Assembly (NCBI GenBank): GCA_937874345.1
Contig: CALNBT010000156.1
Span: 1 to 9,520, forward strand
Direction of reading: 5' to 3'
DNA length: 9,520 nucleotides
Source of the DNA: an uncultured Prevotella sp.
Lineage (GTDB): Bacteria; Bacteroidota; Bacteroidia; Bacteroidales; Bacteroidaceae
Shown: in pieces, positions 1 to 5,161 of the stretch
How the letters are laid out: each line of letters opens with the position of its first letter
How positions within the stretch are numbered: the first letter of the stretch is position 1
The notes under the pieces: generated by a model
What the model was told of the DNA's origin: nothing
Database searches by the model: none
The model's input: only the letters and a program-made list of their open reading frames with translations
Translations under genes and position numbers: made by a program

Positions 1-515
1 TCAAGGTTTTCGGTTGGTTCAAAACGAGCAACAACCAATCCCTGTTTGTTAATCAAAAATTTCGTAAAGTTCCATTTGATATCCGGCTTTTGCTTGTAAT
101 CAGGATCATCTTTAGACAGTATCTCATCCAGGACAGGTGTCAGTGGATGACTATTATCCCAACCTGCAAAACTCTTCTGTTCCTTCAGATACTTATAAAG
201 AGGTTCTGCATCATTACCGTTTACTTTGATTTTCTTGAGCCGTGGAAAGGTTGTGCCGTATGTCAACTTGCAAAATTCATGAATGCTATCATCGGTTCCT
301 GGAGCTTGTTGGCCAAATTGGTTGCAAGGGAAATCAAGAATTTCAAATCCTTTCTGATGGAATCTTTCATAAAGTTTCTCCAACTCTTCGTATTGAGGAG
401 TGAAACCGCATTTAGTTGCAGTATTAACGATGAGTAGTACTTCACCTGAGTATTCTTTCAAAGAAACGTCATTACCTTTTCGGTCTTTTACCGTAAAATC
501 ATAAACTGTTTTCAT
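1..515 (-). CDS. Glutathione peroxidase (thioredoxin-type, two-Cys), 3' end cut by window edge
   Basis: Reduces hydrogen peroxide and organic hydroperoxides in the cytoplasm. I translated it by hand from the ATG at 513-515: 171 codons are open to the window edge, with no frameshift. Family motifs are clear: TKCGFTPQY with peroxidatic Cys36 (cysteine, not selenocysteine), FPCNQFGQQAPG (residues 62-73) with catalytic Gln70, and WNFTKF (148-153) with Trp148 and Asn149, completing the Cys-Gln-Trp-Asn tetrad. Cys82 in the EFCKLTYG segment sits where resolving cysteines lie in thioredoxin-dependent GPx enzymes (yeast Gpx3 uses Cys36/Cys82), so thioredoxin is the likelier reductant than glutathione, by inference. 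The segment between residues 112 and 147 is a longer insertion than in short bacterial GPx, as I recall seeing in Bacteroides and Clostridia homologues. The C-terminal part ends at ARFEPTENL, so roughly 10-15 residues are probably missing. No signal peptide. Divergent from the lipoprotein gene at 793. Confidence 0.95.
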   Translation of the reverse strand, partial: MKTVYDFTVKDRKGNDVSLKEYSGEVLLIVNTATKCGFTPQYEELEKLYERFHQKGFEILDFPCNQFGQQAPGTDDSIHEFCKLTYGTTFPRLKKIKVNGNDAEPLYKYLKEQKSFAGWDNSHPLTPVLDEILSKDDPDYKQKPDIKWNFTKFLINKQGLVVARFEPTENL

Positions 516-613
516 TTTCTTATTCTATTTGATTTTATGTTAAATGTATATTGATACCTAGATTATAACAAAGAGGTCGTTGTCAATTGCCCTCTGTTTG
601 TATTCATCTTTCG

Positions 614-621
614 CAAAGATA
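614..621 (-). promoter_or_regulatory. Candidate promoter -7 element of the glutathione peroxidase gene
   Basis: On the minus strand this reads TATCTTTG, an exact match to the Bacteroidetes -7 consensus TAnnTTTG. The expected -33 region (about 642-645) reads AATG, so the upstream box is poor, and it lies in a 10-base perfect palindrome, AATGATCATT (636-645), that could bind a regulator. Transcription would start near 607, giving a leader of about 90 bases. The leader contains an AGAGG/CCTCT inverted pair (572-576 and 591-595) that could form a small hairpin. The A-rich stretch just before the ATG fits the weak Shine-Dalgarno use of this phylum. Confidence 0.4.
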
Positions 622-674
622 AAAAAAAATATTGAAATGATCATTCGTCAATATGCGAATATTTATTAATTTAG

Positions 675-724
675 GTTTTCCCTTTACAACAATAGGAGAA
701 TCCCTATCTAAGAATGGGGAAAAC
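675..724. repeat. Nested 50-base dyad just upstream of the lipoprotein promoter
   Basis: Two inverted pairs share one centre at 699.5. The outer arms are GTTTTCCC (675-682) and GGGAAAAC (717-724), 8 of 8 bases complementary. The inner arms are ATAGG (692-696) and CCTAT (703-707), 5 of 5. The two 9-base stretches between arms do not pair, so the symmetry is on both sides equally. It ends 3 bases before the -33 box of the promoter at 727-758. This would suit an operator for a dimeric or tetrameric regulator, or a cruciform. No function is proven. Confidence 0.45.
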
Positions 725-726
725 TA

Positions 727-758
727 CTTGTGGGCGAATTTGATAAGGTTTACATTTG
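727..758 (+). promoter_or_regulatory. Bacteroidetes-type promoter of the small lipoprotein gene
   Basis: CTTG (727-730), 20 bases, then TACATTTG (751-758). The second box matches TAnnTTTG exactly and the first differs from TTTG at one base. The 20-base spacer is the same as in the L31 promoter in this window. Transcription should start near 765, leaving about 28 bases of AT-rich leader before the ATG at 793. The site also argues against the in-frame GTG at 730 as a start, because that codon lies inside the promoter. Confidence 0.55.
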
Positions 759-792
759 CAGTATTAATTATATAACATTTAACACCACGATT

Positions 793-1347
793 ATGAAGAT
801 TTTTACTAAACTTTTACCGATAGCGCTGATGACTATGTTGTCTTTTGGATTTACTTCTTGTGATTGGGAAAATGATCCTTGGTATTCTGGGTGGGATCAA
901 AATAGTTGGTGGAATGACAACTATGCCAATCCATCGAATGATATGCTGCTGATGGCTGGTACGTTACGTGGACACTGGTCTGGACAAACAAATGCCAGCT
1001 TTTATGATGCAAACAATATCTTACAGCAAGAAGTCTATCTGACAGATATTGAATTTGATCAATATAACGCTAACTCCCTCTTCGGTAGGGGGCGGCAGCA
1101 AGACTTTCTTGGAACACAATTGGCTTATGACCGAACGTTTACATGGCATATAGACGTTAAAACAGGTGACATCTATATTGTTTATGATGGCAATAATAAC
1201 CAGACATTCCAAATGGTCATCCGTTACAACGATTTACATCTTGATGATCATCGCTTCGAAGGGGTACAGTATGGCCAAGGTGAAACAGACGAATTTGCTT
1301 ATCAGCGATATACTTACGCAAAGAAAATGGCACCAGTGGGTGAATAG
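793..1347 (+). CDS. Small lipoprotein of unknown function
   Basis: 184-residue predicted lipoprotein that I do not recognise beyond general type. The start at 793 gives a short positively charged N-terminus, a hydrophobic segment (residues 7-20) and a lipobox ending at Cys23 (FTSC). Asp24, Glu26 and Asp28 follow, in keeping with the acidic signal that sends Bacteroidetes lipoproteins to the cell surface (inference). Residues 24-45 are unusually tryptophan-rich: Trp25, 30, 34, 39 and 40, mixed with Asp and Asn. The mature part begins with RGHWSG (59-64) and continues as alternating hydrophobic and polar strands (EVYLTDIEF, FTWHIDV, DIYIVYDG, MVIRY), suggesting a small beta-barrel or beta-sandwich, possibly lipocalin-like because of the G-x-W near the first strand. 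That fold guess is weak. The gene is a single transcription unit with its own promoter and terminator. An earlier in-frame GTG at 730 is rejected. Confidence 0.8.
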   Translation: MKIFTKLLPIALMTMLSFGFTSCDWENDPWYSGWDQNSWWNDNYANPSNDMLLMAGTLRGHWSGQTNASFYDANNILQQEVYLTDIEFDQYNANSLFGRGRQQDFLGTQLAYDRTFTWHIDVKTGDIYIVYDGNNNQTFQMVIRYNDLHLDDHRFEGVQYGQGETDEFAYQRYTYAKKMAPVGE

Positions 1348-1379
1348 CTTCGGCTTTAATTTTGTTAAAGGGAATCAAG

Positions 1380-1420
1380 AAGCCTGGTGATATTGCCATT
1401 TCACCAGGCTTTATTGATTG
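1380..1420 (+). terminator. Intrinsic terminator of the small lipoprotein gene
   Basis: Perfect 11-base-pair stem AAGCCTGGTGA (1380-1390) and TCACCAGGCTT (1401-1411) around a 10-base loop, followed by T-rich TTATTGATTG. It sits 33 bases after the stop codon. The opposite side has only a weak T-run, so it mainly serves the plus strand, but it also separates this gene from the convergent nuclease gene. Confidence 0.8.
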
Positions 1421-1483
1421 TATTCATTTTGGACGACAATATTGTTTCCTTCTGTTCTTTTAGATATAATAAGAATTGATGTT

Positions 1484-1512
1484 TGGAAAACAACTGTCTT
1501 TGGTTCCAAAGA
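1484..1512 (-). terminator. Weak candidate terminator of the nuclease gene
   Basis: Read on the minus strand, about 40 bases after the nuclease stop, TCTTTG-GAAC-CAAAGA (1497-1512) can form a 6-base-pair stem with a tetraloop, followed by CAGTTGTTTT. The stem is short and AT-rich. The rest of the 1348-1553 gap holds only the stronger terminator at 1380 and no other structure that I can see. Confidence 0.25.
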
Positions 1513-1553
1513 TTAGAACAAATATTCTTTCTTCTTTGGAGATTACCTTTGTG

Positions 1554-2477
1554 TTATTGGAGACCCCAGGCGCGCTTTACGTTTTCTACAGGTAGTGACT
1601 CAACCGTTCGTTCGATATTGTCGGGTAGATTACAGAAAAAGTCGATACCCGTCAAGCTTTCCAATTGTTTGATGGAAACGACATATTTGCCGAGTTCAGT
1701 ATCACTGTTTGCCTTGTGCTCAATCCAAAACCCTAAAGCCTTGTATCCTTCTTTGTTCTTACAAAGGATAGCCATGAAATAGTATTTTGGTACAATGAGT
1801 CCACTATGCAAGGTCGTTGCAATTTGGTCTGAATTGTCAATGGTTCCACCCTTACAGACATAGAGGGTATCCCTGAAGCTGTCTCGGTTCCAGATGCGCA
1901 ATTGGTTTTCCATATTGGCCCATACATACGCATTGAATCCATTGACCTGAGGCTGCATGTTGGTCAGCAAGAACGTTTGATAATTGGCATCTGCAGAACC
2001 TAAACGGTCGGCCGAAGGACAAATATGGCCATGGTCATAGCCGGATCCCCAGAAGGGGTCTGCTGTAAATTGATATTGTGAAGGCAAGGATGGGTCTTGG
2101 GGATATTGATTTGTATCCGACGTATACCGTTTGGTGTTGGAAACACTGATACTGCTATACATCTGATAGCAGCTCCATCTTTGTGACTTCTTGGAGGTAT
2201 CCCATTCAACGGAATAGTTTACCCCGTACTCGTTGGTCTTCGAGTTGAGTATGGCTTTGTGGACAATAATCATGCTGTTGCCACCTTTGACTTTCGGAAA
2301 TTCCAGTCGCATGATTTCCGCAGGCATGGTAATGTTTCCGACAGATGATGTTCCTACCAATACATTGGCATTCGTATTGTTTGATTTGGAACCGCCTTCT
2401 TCATCGTTATTTCCGCATGCAGAGAACGTGACAGCCATGCATGTAGCAAATAAAAGAAATAAAATTATTTTCTTCAT
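1554..2477 (-). CDS. DNA/RNA non-specific endonuclease (beta-beta-alpha metal, Serratia-nuclease family), lipoprotein
   Basis: Predicted exported nuclease that cuts DNA and RNA with a single Mg2+ ion (family knowledge). The start at 2477 gives a signal of about 20 residues with lipobox FSAC (Cys21), then GNNDEE and a low-complexity linker to about residue 50. The catalytic domain spans roughly 65-300. The family motif DRGH appears here as DHGH (148-151): His151 is the expected general base and Asn182 and Glu190 (FNAYVWANME) the expected metal-side residues, with the same spacing as His89, Asn119 and Glu127 in Serratia nuclease. The Arg of DRGH is replaced by His149. TNMQPQ (172-177) also fits the family. 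The acidic residues after Cys21 suggest surface display (inference). It lies 90 bases after L31, with a strong terminator between and no clear promoter, so its transcription is unclear. The in-frame ATG at 2519 is rejected because it lies in the terminator loop. Confidence 0.93.
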   Translation of the reverse strand: MKKIILFLLFATCMAVTFSACGNNDEEGGSKSNNTNANVLVGTSSVGNITMPAEIMRLEFPKVKGGNSMIIVHKAILNSKTNEYGVNYSVEWDTSKKSQRWSCYQMYSSISVSNTKRYTSDTNQYPQDPSLPSQYQFTADPFWGSGYDHGHICPSADRLGSADANYQTFLLTNMQPQVNGFNAYVWANMENQLRIWNRDSFRDTLYVCKGGTIDNSDQIATTLHSGLIVPKYYFMAILCKNKEGYKALGFWIEHKANSDTELGKYVVSIKQLESLTGIDFFCNLPDNIERTVESLPVENVKRAWGLQ

Positions 2478-2487
2478 GACTGTGTTT

Positions 2488-2535
2488 GAAATAAAAAGTG
2501 CGATCGACCATATATGCAACTAGGGTCGACCGCAC
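2488..2535 (-). terminator. Intrinsic terminator after the L31 gene
   Basis: On the minus strand, GTGCGGTCGACC (2535-2524) pairs with GGTCGATCGCAC (2509-2498): 12 base pairs with one G-T wobble and a 14-base loop, followed directly by TTTTTATTTC. It starts 32 bases after the L31 stop codon (2568) and its T-run ends about 10-15 bases before the nuclease ATG. This is the best terminator in the window. Confidence 0.85.
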
Positions 2536-2567
2536 CGATCAATGATATGAATAAAAAGGATATCTTA

Positions 2568-2819
2568 TTATTTTTGAATCTTACCGTAACGGCTCATGAA
2601 GCGGTCAACACGACCAGCTGAATCGACAAGCTTGCTCTTACCTGTATAAAATGGGTGTGAACTACTTGAAATTTCGACTTTGACAACCGGATAGGTTTCG
2701 CCTTCAAATTCTACTGTTTCATTGCTCTTGCAGGTAGACTTTGTAAGGAACATATCGCCGTTGGACATATCCTTAAATACGACGGGGCGATAGTTTTCTG
2801 GATGAATTCCCTTTTTCAT
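2568..2819 (-). CDS. rpmE2: 50S ribosomal protein L31, type B (bL31B)
   Basis: 83 residues, the normal length of type B L31. It begins MKKGIHPENYRPVVFKD and contains SSSSHPFYTGK (51-61) and the C-terminal GRVDRFMSRYGK, all hallmarks of L31. Only one cysteine is present (Cys30), so the zinc-binding CxxC pairs of type A are missing and the protein should not bind zinc through them. In some bacteria type B replaces type A during zinc shortage; in Bacteroidetes it is commonly the only L31, as I recall, so no zinc regulation should be assumed. It is transcribed alone, with a promoter at 2866-2897 and the terminator at 2488-2535, although it sits between exported-protein genes on the same strand. 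Confidence 0.96.
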   Translation of the reverse strand: MKKGIHPENYRPVVFKDMSNGDMFLTKSTCKSNETVEFEGETYPVVKVEISSSSHPFYTGKSKLVDSAGRVDRFMSRYGKIQK

Positions 2820-2858
2820 TTTCTTTTAATATTGAATGTTGTTATAATACTTACATAA

Positions 2859-2892
2859 TGAGCTGCAAAATTACAAAGAATTTTGCAGCTCA
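2859..2892. repeat. Perfect 14-base-pair dyad between the OB-fold lipoprotein and L31
   Basis: TGAGCTGCAAAATT (2859-2872), a 6-base loop ACAAAG, then AATTTTGCAGCTCA (2879-2892), with no mismatch. Read on the minus strand it lies 20 bases after the stop of the OB-fold lipoprotein gene and could end that operon's transcript or protect its 3' end. It has no clear T-run after it (TTATGTAAG), so it is not a textbook terminator. It also contains the L31 -7 box, so it may be an operator instead or as well. Confidence 0.6.
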
Positions 2893-2897
2893 CCAAA
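2866..2897 (-). promoter_or_regulatory. Bacteroidetes-type promoter of the L31 gene
   Basis: On the minus strand: TTTG (2897-2894), 20 bases, TAATTTTG (2873-2866). Both boxes match the consensus TTTG / TAnnTTTG exactly. Transcription should start near 2859, giving a leader of about 40 bases. The -7 box and most of the spacer lie inside the perfect dyad at 2859-2892. Confidence 0.6.
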
Positions 2898-2912
2898 TAA
2901 ATAGACTTCTTT

Positions 2913-4256
2913 TTATTTCGAGTAGGTTATGGTAACAGTCTTTACACGTAGCTGTACGCCACCGCTAGCTTGTGCATAAGTGTTCGTATATGTTGCTTTT
3001 TTGGCATCGAAGGAAACGGTTTGAGTGGTATTACCTACATAGTCTGTGCCGTTAAATGAATCGCAGGTAAACACGATCTTGGCGATGTTTTGTTTGCAGT
3101 CAAACTCCATTGTGTTATTAGCGTAAAGGCGAATACCCTTTGTTGCTGTATAGAACATTGGCCCATTCGTCGTGTTTGTACCTTTTCCGAAGGTTATGGT
3201 TGATCCGTCAGAAAGTGTTACTACAGGAGCAGCTGTTGCATTTGCCAATCCTAAGGTGTTCAAATCTATTGCAACGGTCGTTTCTCCAGCTGTTGCTGCG
3301 GCATTAGACAGCGTTACGGTAGTACCGCTAACGGTAATAGCTCCGCTTGCAGGAGGCGTACCTGTTCCGGATGTCTCACCATTCAGTGAATAGAGATAAG
3401 AAGCTCCTTTGCCGGCTGTCTCTGGTGTATTGCCTTTGAAGTTAACAAATGGCCCGTAAATAACAACTTCATCTCCGGCCTTTATCTGAGTGTCAGAAGC
3501 GAATTTTACATTGTTCAGATAGAAACTCTGGAAGATATACAGTTGTCCATTAGCTGTTCCATCATCTGAGATGTAATAGTTTGCATTGCCATATGTAGTC
3601 GTATCAATACTCTTAACCGAAACAATCTTACCCTTTACATAGATAGGAGCTGTCTGTTGGGTTGAGTCTAATACCTTGATCTTGGCAAGTGCTCCTGCTA
3701 CGTTATATGGGTCAGCTTGTGTACCACTGCCTGCTGGTGCGACGGTTGTACCTGAATCAGACGTCTTACCATTCAGTGAATAGAGATAAGAAGCTCCTTT
3801 GCCTGCTGTCTCGGGCGTATTGCCTTGATAGTTTACGAATGGTCCGTAAATAATAACTTCATCTCCTACCTTTATCTGAGTATCGGACGTAAACTTCACC
3901 TTGTCCAGATAGAAGCTTTGGAAGATATACAATTGCCCATTGGCCGTTCCATCATCCGAAATATAATAACTAGCATTGCCATAAGTTGCTGTATCAATAC
4001 TTTTAATTGAGACAACTTTTCCTTTGACATACATTGGGGCTGTTTGTCCTGTTGCATCCAAGGCCTTGATCTTGGCCATTGCAGCAGCTACATTGTAGGG
4101 ATCTTCTTTTGTTCCGGATCCAGCAGGTTCTGTCGTCACGACTTCTCCGCCTGTGTTGTCGTCTGGGTAGGCATAAGGTGCGGGAACGTCTTCACAACTG
4201 GTAAAACTCAATGCCGCGATGGTTACAGTCAGCAGTGAATAAATGATTTTTTTCAT
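2913..4256 (-). CDS. Lipoprotein with two tandem OB-like repeats and a C-terminal beta-sandwich-like domain
   Basis: 447 residues from the ATG at 4256; in-frame ATGs at 4259 and 4265 would add one or three residues. Signal peptide with lipobox FTSC (Cys21), then Glu-Asp, fitting surface export. Residues 43-172 and 173-302 are two 130-residue copies of one domain, about four-fifths identical. Each starts PAGSGT..DPYNV and carries YVKGK, YYISDDGTANGQLYIF, GDEV.IYGPFVN and ASYLYSLNG. This pattern resembles small OB-fold modules of Bacteroidetes exported proteins (possibly the DUF6359-like group; I am not sure of the family). Residues about 306-447 form a different domain ending GGVQLRVKTVTITYSK, a type common at the C-terminus of Bacteroides surface proteins and probably a beta-sandwich. 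Last gene of the receptor operon, 26 bases after the DUF5689-like gene. No catalytic motif seen; a ligand-binding role beside the receptor is inferred. Confidence 0.85.
   Translation of the reverse strand: MKKIIYSLLTVTIAALSFTSCEDVPAPYAYPDDNTGGEVVTTEPAGSGTKEDPYNVAAAMAKIKALDATGQTAPMYVKGKVVSIKSIDTATYGNASYYISDDGTANGQLYIFQSFYLDKVKFTSDTQIKVGDEVIIYGPFVNYQGNTPETAGKGASYLYSLNGKTSDSGTTVAPAGSGTQADPYNVAGALAKIKVLDSTQQTAPIYVKGKIVSVKSIDTTTYGNANYYISDDGTANGQLYIFQSFYLNNVKFASDTQIKAGDEVVIYGPFVNFKGNTPETAGKGASYLYSLNGETSGTGTPPASGAITVSGTTVTLSNAAATAGETTVAIDLNTLGLANATAAPVVTLSDGSTITFGKGTNTTNGPMFYTATKGIRLYANNTMEFDCKQNIAKIVFTCDSFNGTDYVGNTTQTVSFDAKKATYTNTYAQASGGVQLRVKTVTITYSK
3351..4130 (-). repeat. Two direct tandem copies of a 390-base unit inside the lipoprotein gene
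   Basis: The first copy is 4130-3741 and the second 3740-3351, with an exact 390-base offset (130 codons) and no gap. Long stretches match closely, for example the matching segments at 3381-3412 and 3771-3802. Elsewhere many differences are at third codon positions (compare 3424-3600 with 3814-3990), so the copies have diverged while the protein stayed similar. This points to an internal gene duplication that is kept by selection and is not very recent. Confidence 0.9.
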
Positions 4257-4282
4257 CATGATCATATTTATATTTACGCTTA

Positions 4283-5146
4283 TTATTTTTGAGATGGTTG
4301 AATATCGCTTGAAGTACGAAGCAAAATTTGCCAGGTATTATTGTATCTGGTAAAGATTCCTGTAATATCCAAATCTGTCGTTGGCATGATATCGTTGGCA
4401 AAATCAGCAAAAGTACTGGTTCGTAGAACGATCTTACTGCTACTGAAACCCGTGATGGACCGGTTGGCAGCATTTGCCAACAAAACGACGCTTGGGTCGT
4501 TGCTTGGTGCAAAGACAGCTTTTCCATTGGCTTCACTTAGTTTTACTTTCTTGATGGTCATCAGTTTGCCGCAATGATCTGTCAGATATTGTTGATTGCT
4601 TATTTTCGTTACATCGAAGAGTGTTGGTAGAACTGTTTCAGGCTTATTGGTCTTAAGCAACTTATAATGGCTATCCCATACATATCGGTTCATGCGACCT
4701 ACAGATTGTGCACCTGTGGTAGCATTGGTATAGATGCCGCCGATTTGTGTTTGTTTTCCGTAACCACCAATGATAAGTCCTTTCAAGGAGATTAGAATTT
4801 CCTGTCCTACTGGTAAGTAACCATACAATCCTCCTTGAGTAACCGATACCAATAATGCACCGGTTGAATCCTGTACGGCAAACTGGTTGTAGAGGTTTCC
4901 TGATATATCATTGCCCGTTACGATGGCTTTAATTTGGATATCCTCTGTTACTTCTGTCATCGAACTGGTTGATATCACTGAATTGTATTTGTCTTTCAGT
5001 TCTTGAATCGTTAGCACATTGGTCTCTGTCAAAGCATTGTTTCCATAAGGTGGCTGTGCCATGGCGGGTGTGTCGTAACTGCCTTCCATACAAGATGCAA
5101 AAAGACCAAATGCAAATGCTATCATTATATATTTAAAATATTTCAT
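4283..5146 (-). CDS. DUF5689-like lipoprotein (OB-fold, receptor partner)
   Basis: 287 residues. The N-terminus has a hydrophobic signal (residues 7-16) and a lipobox ending at Cys19 (FASC), followed by MEGSYD. A DUF5689-like pattern runs from about residue 45: LTIQELKDKYN (45-55), IQIKAIVTGNDISGNLYNQ (70-88), VQDSTGALLVSV (91-102), LYGYLPVGQEILISLKGLII (107-126) and the QIGG segment (134-137). The second half, from about 193 (GKLMTIKKVKL) through VLRTSTFADFANDIMP and ITGIFTRYNNTWQILLR, looks like a further OB-type barrel. Bacteroidetes proteins of this family often occur near secreted nucleases or phosphatases, as I recall, and the same holds here with the EEP enzyme. It starts 15 bases after the receptor stop, so it is co-transcribed. 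No enzyme motif seen. A substrate-binding surface lipoprotein working with the receptor, in the place a SusD would take, is inferred. Confidence 0.85.
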   Translation of the reverse strand: MKYFKYIMIAFAFGLFASCMEGSYDTPAMAQPPYGNNALTETNVLTIQELKDKYNSVISTSSMTEVTEDIQIKAIVTGNDISGNLYNQFAVQDSTGALLVSVTQGGLYGYLPVGQEILISLKGLIIGGYGKQTQIGGIYTNATTGAQSVGRMNRYVWDSHYKLLKTNKPETVLPTLFDVTKISNQQYLTDHCGKLMTIKKVKLSEANGKAVFAPSNDPSVVLLANAANRSITGFSSSKIVLRTSTFADFANDIMPTTDLDITGIFTRYNNTWQILLRTSSDIQPSQK

Positions 5147-5161
5147 GTCGCTGTTGTTAAT

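Noticed and set aside
90..437. Plus-strand ORF inside the peroxidase gene
   Set aside because: The minus strand codes a continuous glutathione peroxidase with all four active-site residues.
562..586. E. coli-like TTGACA and TATAAT on the minus strand ahead of the peroxidase
   Set aside because: The spacer is only 13 bases and this phylum does not use that consensus; the TATCTTTG site is a better candidate.
730..792. Extended N-terminus for the small lipoprotein from a GTG at 730
   Set aside because: It lies inside the promoter at 727-758 and would bury the lipoprotein signal; the ATG at 793 gives a normal signal peptide.
1498..1511. Palindrome CTTTGGTTCCAAAG as a regulatory site
   Set aside because: It has no gene start near it and is explained at best as a weak terminator for the nuclease gene.
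2478..2519. Earlier ATG at 2519 for the nuclease
   Set aside because: It lies in the loop of the L31 terminator and adds residues before a normal signal peptide that starts at 2477.
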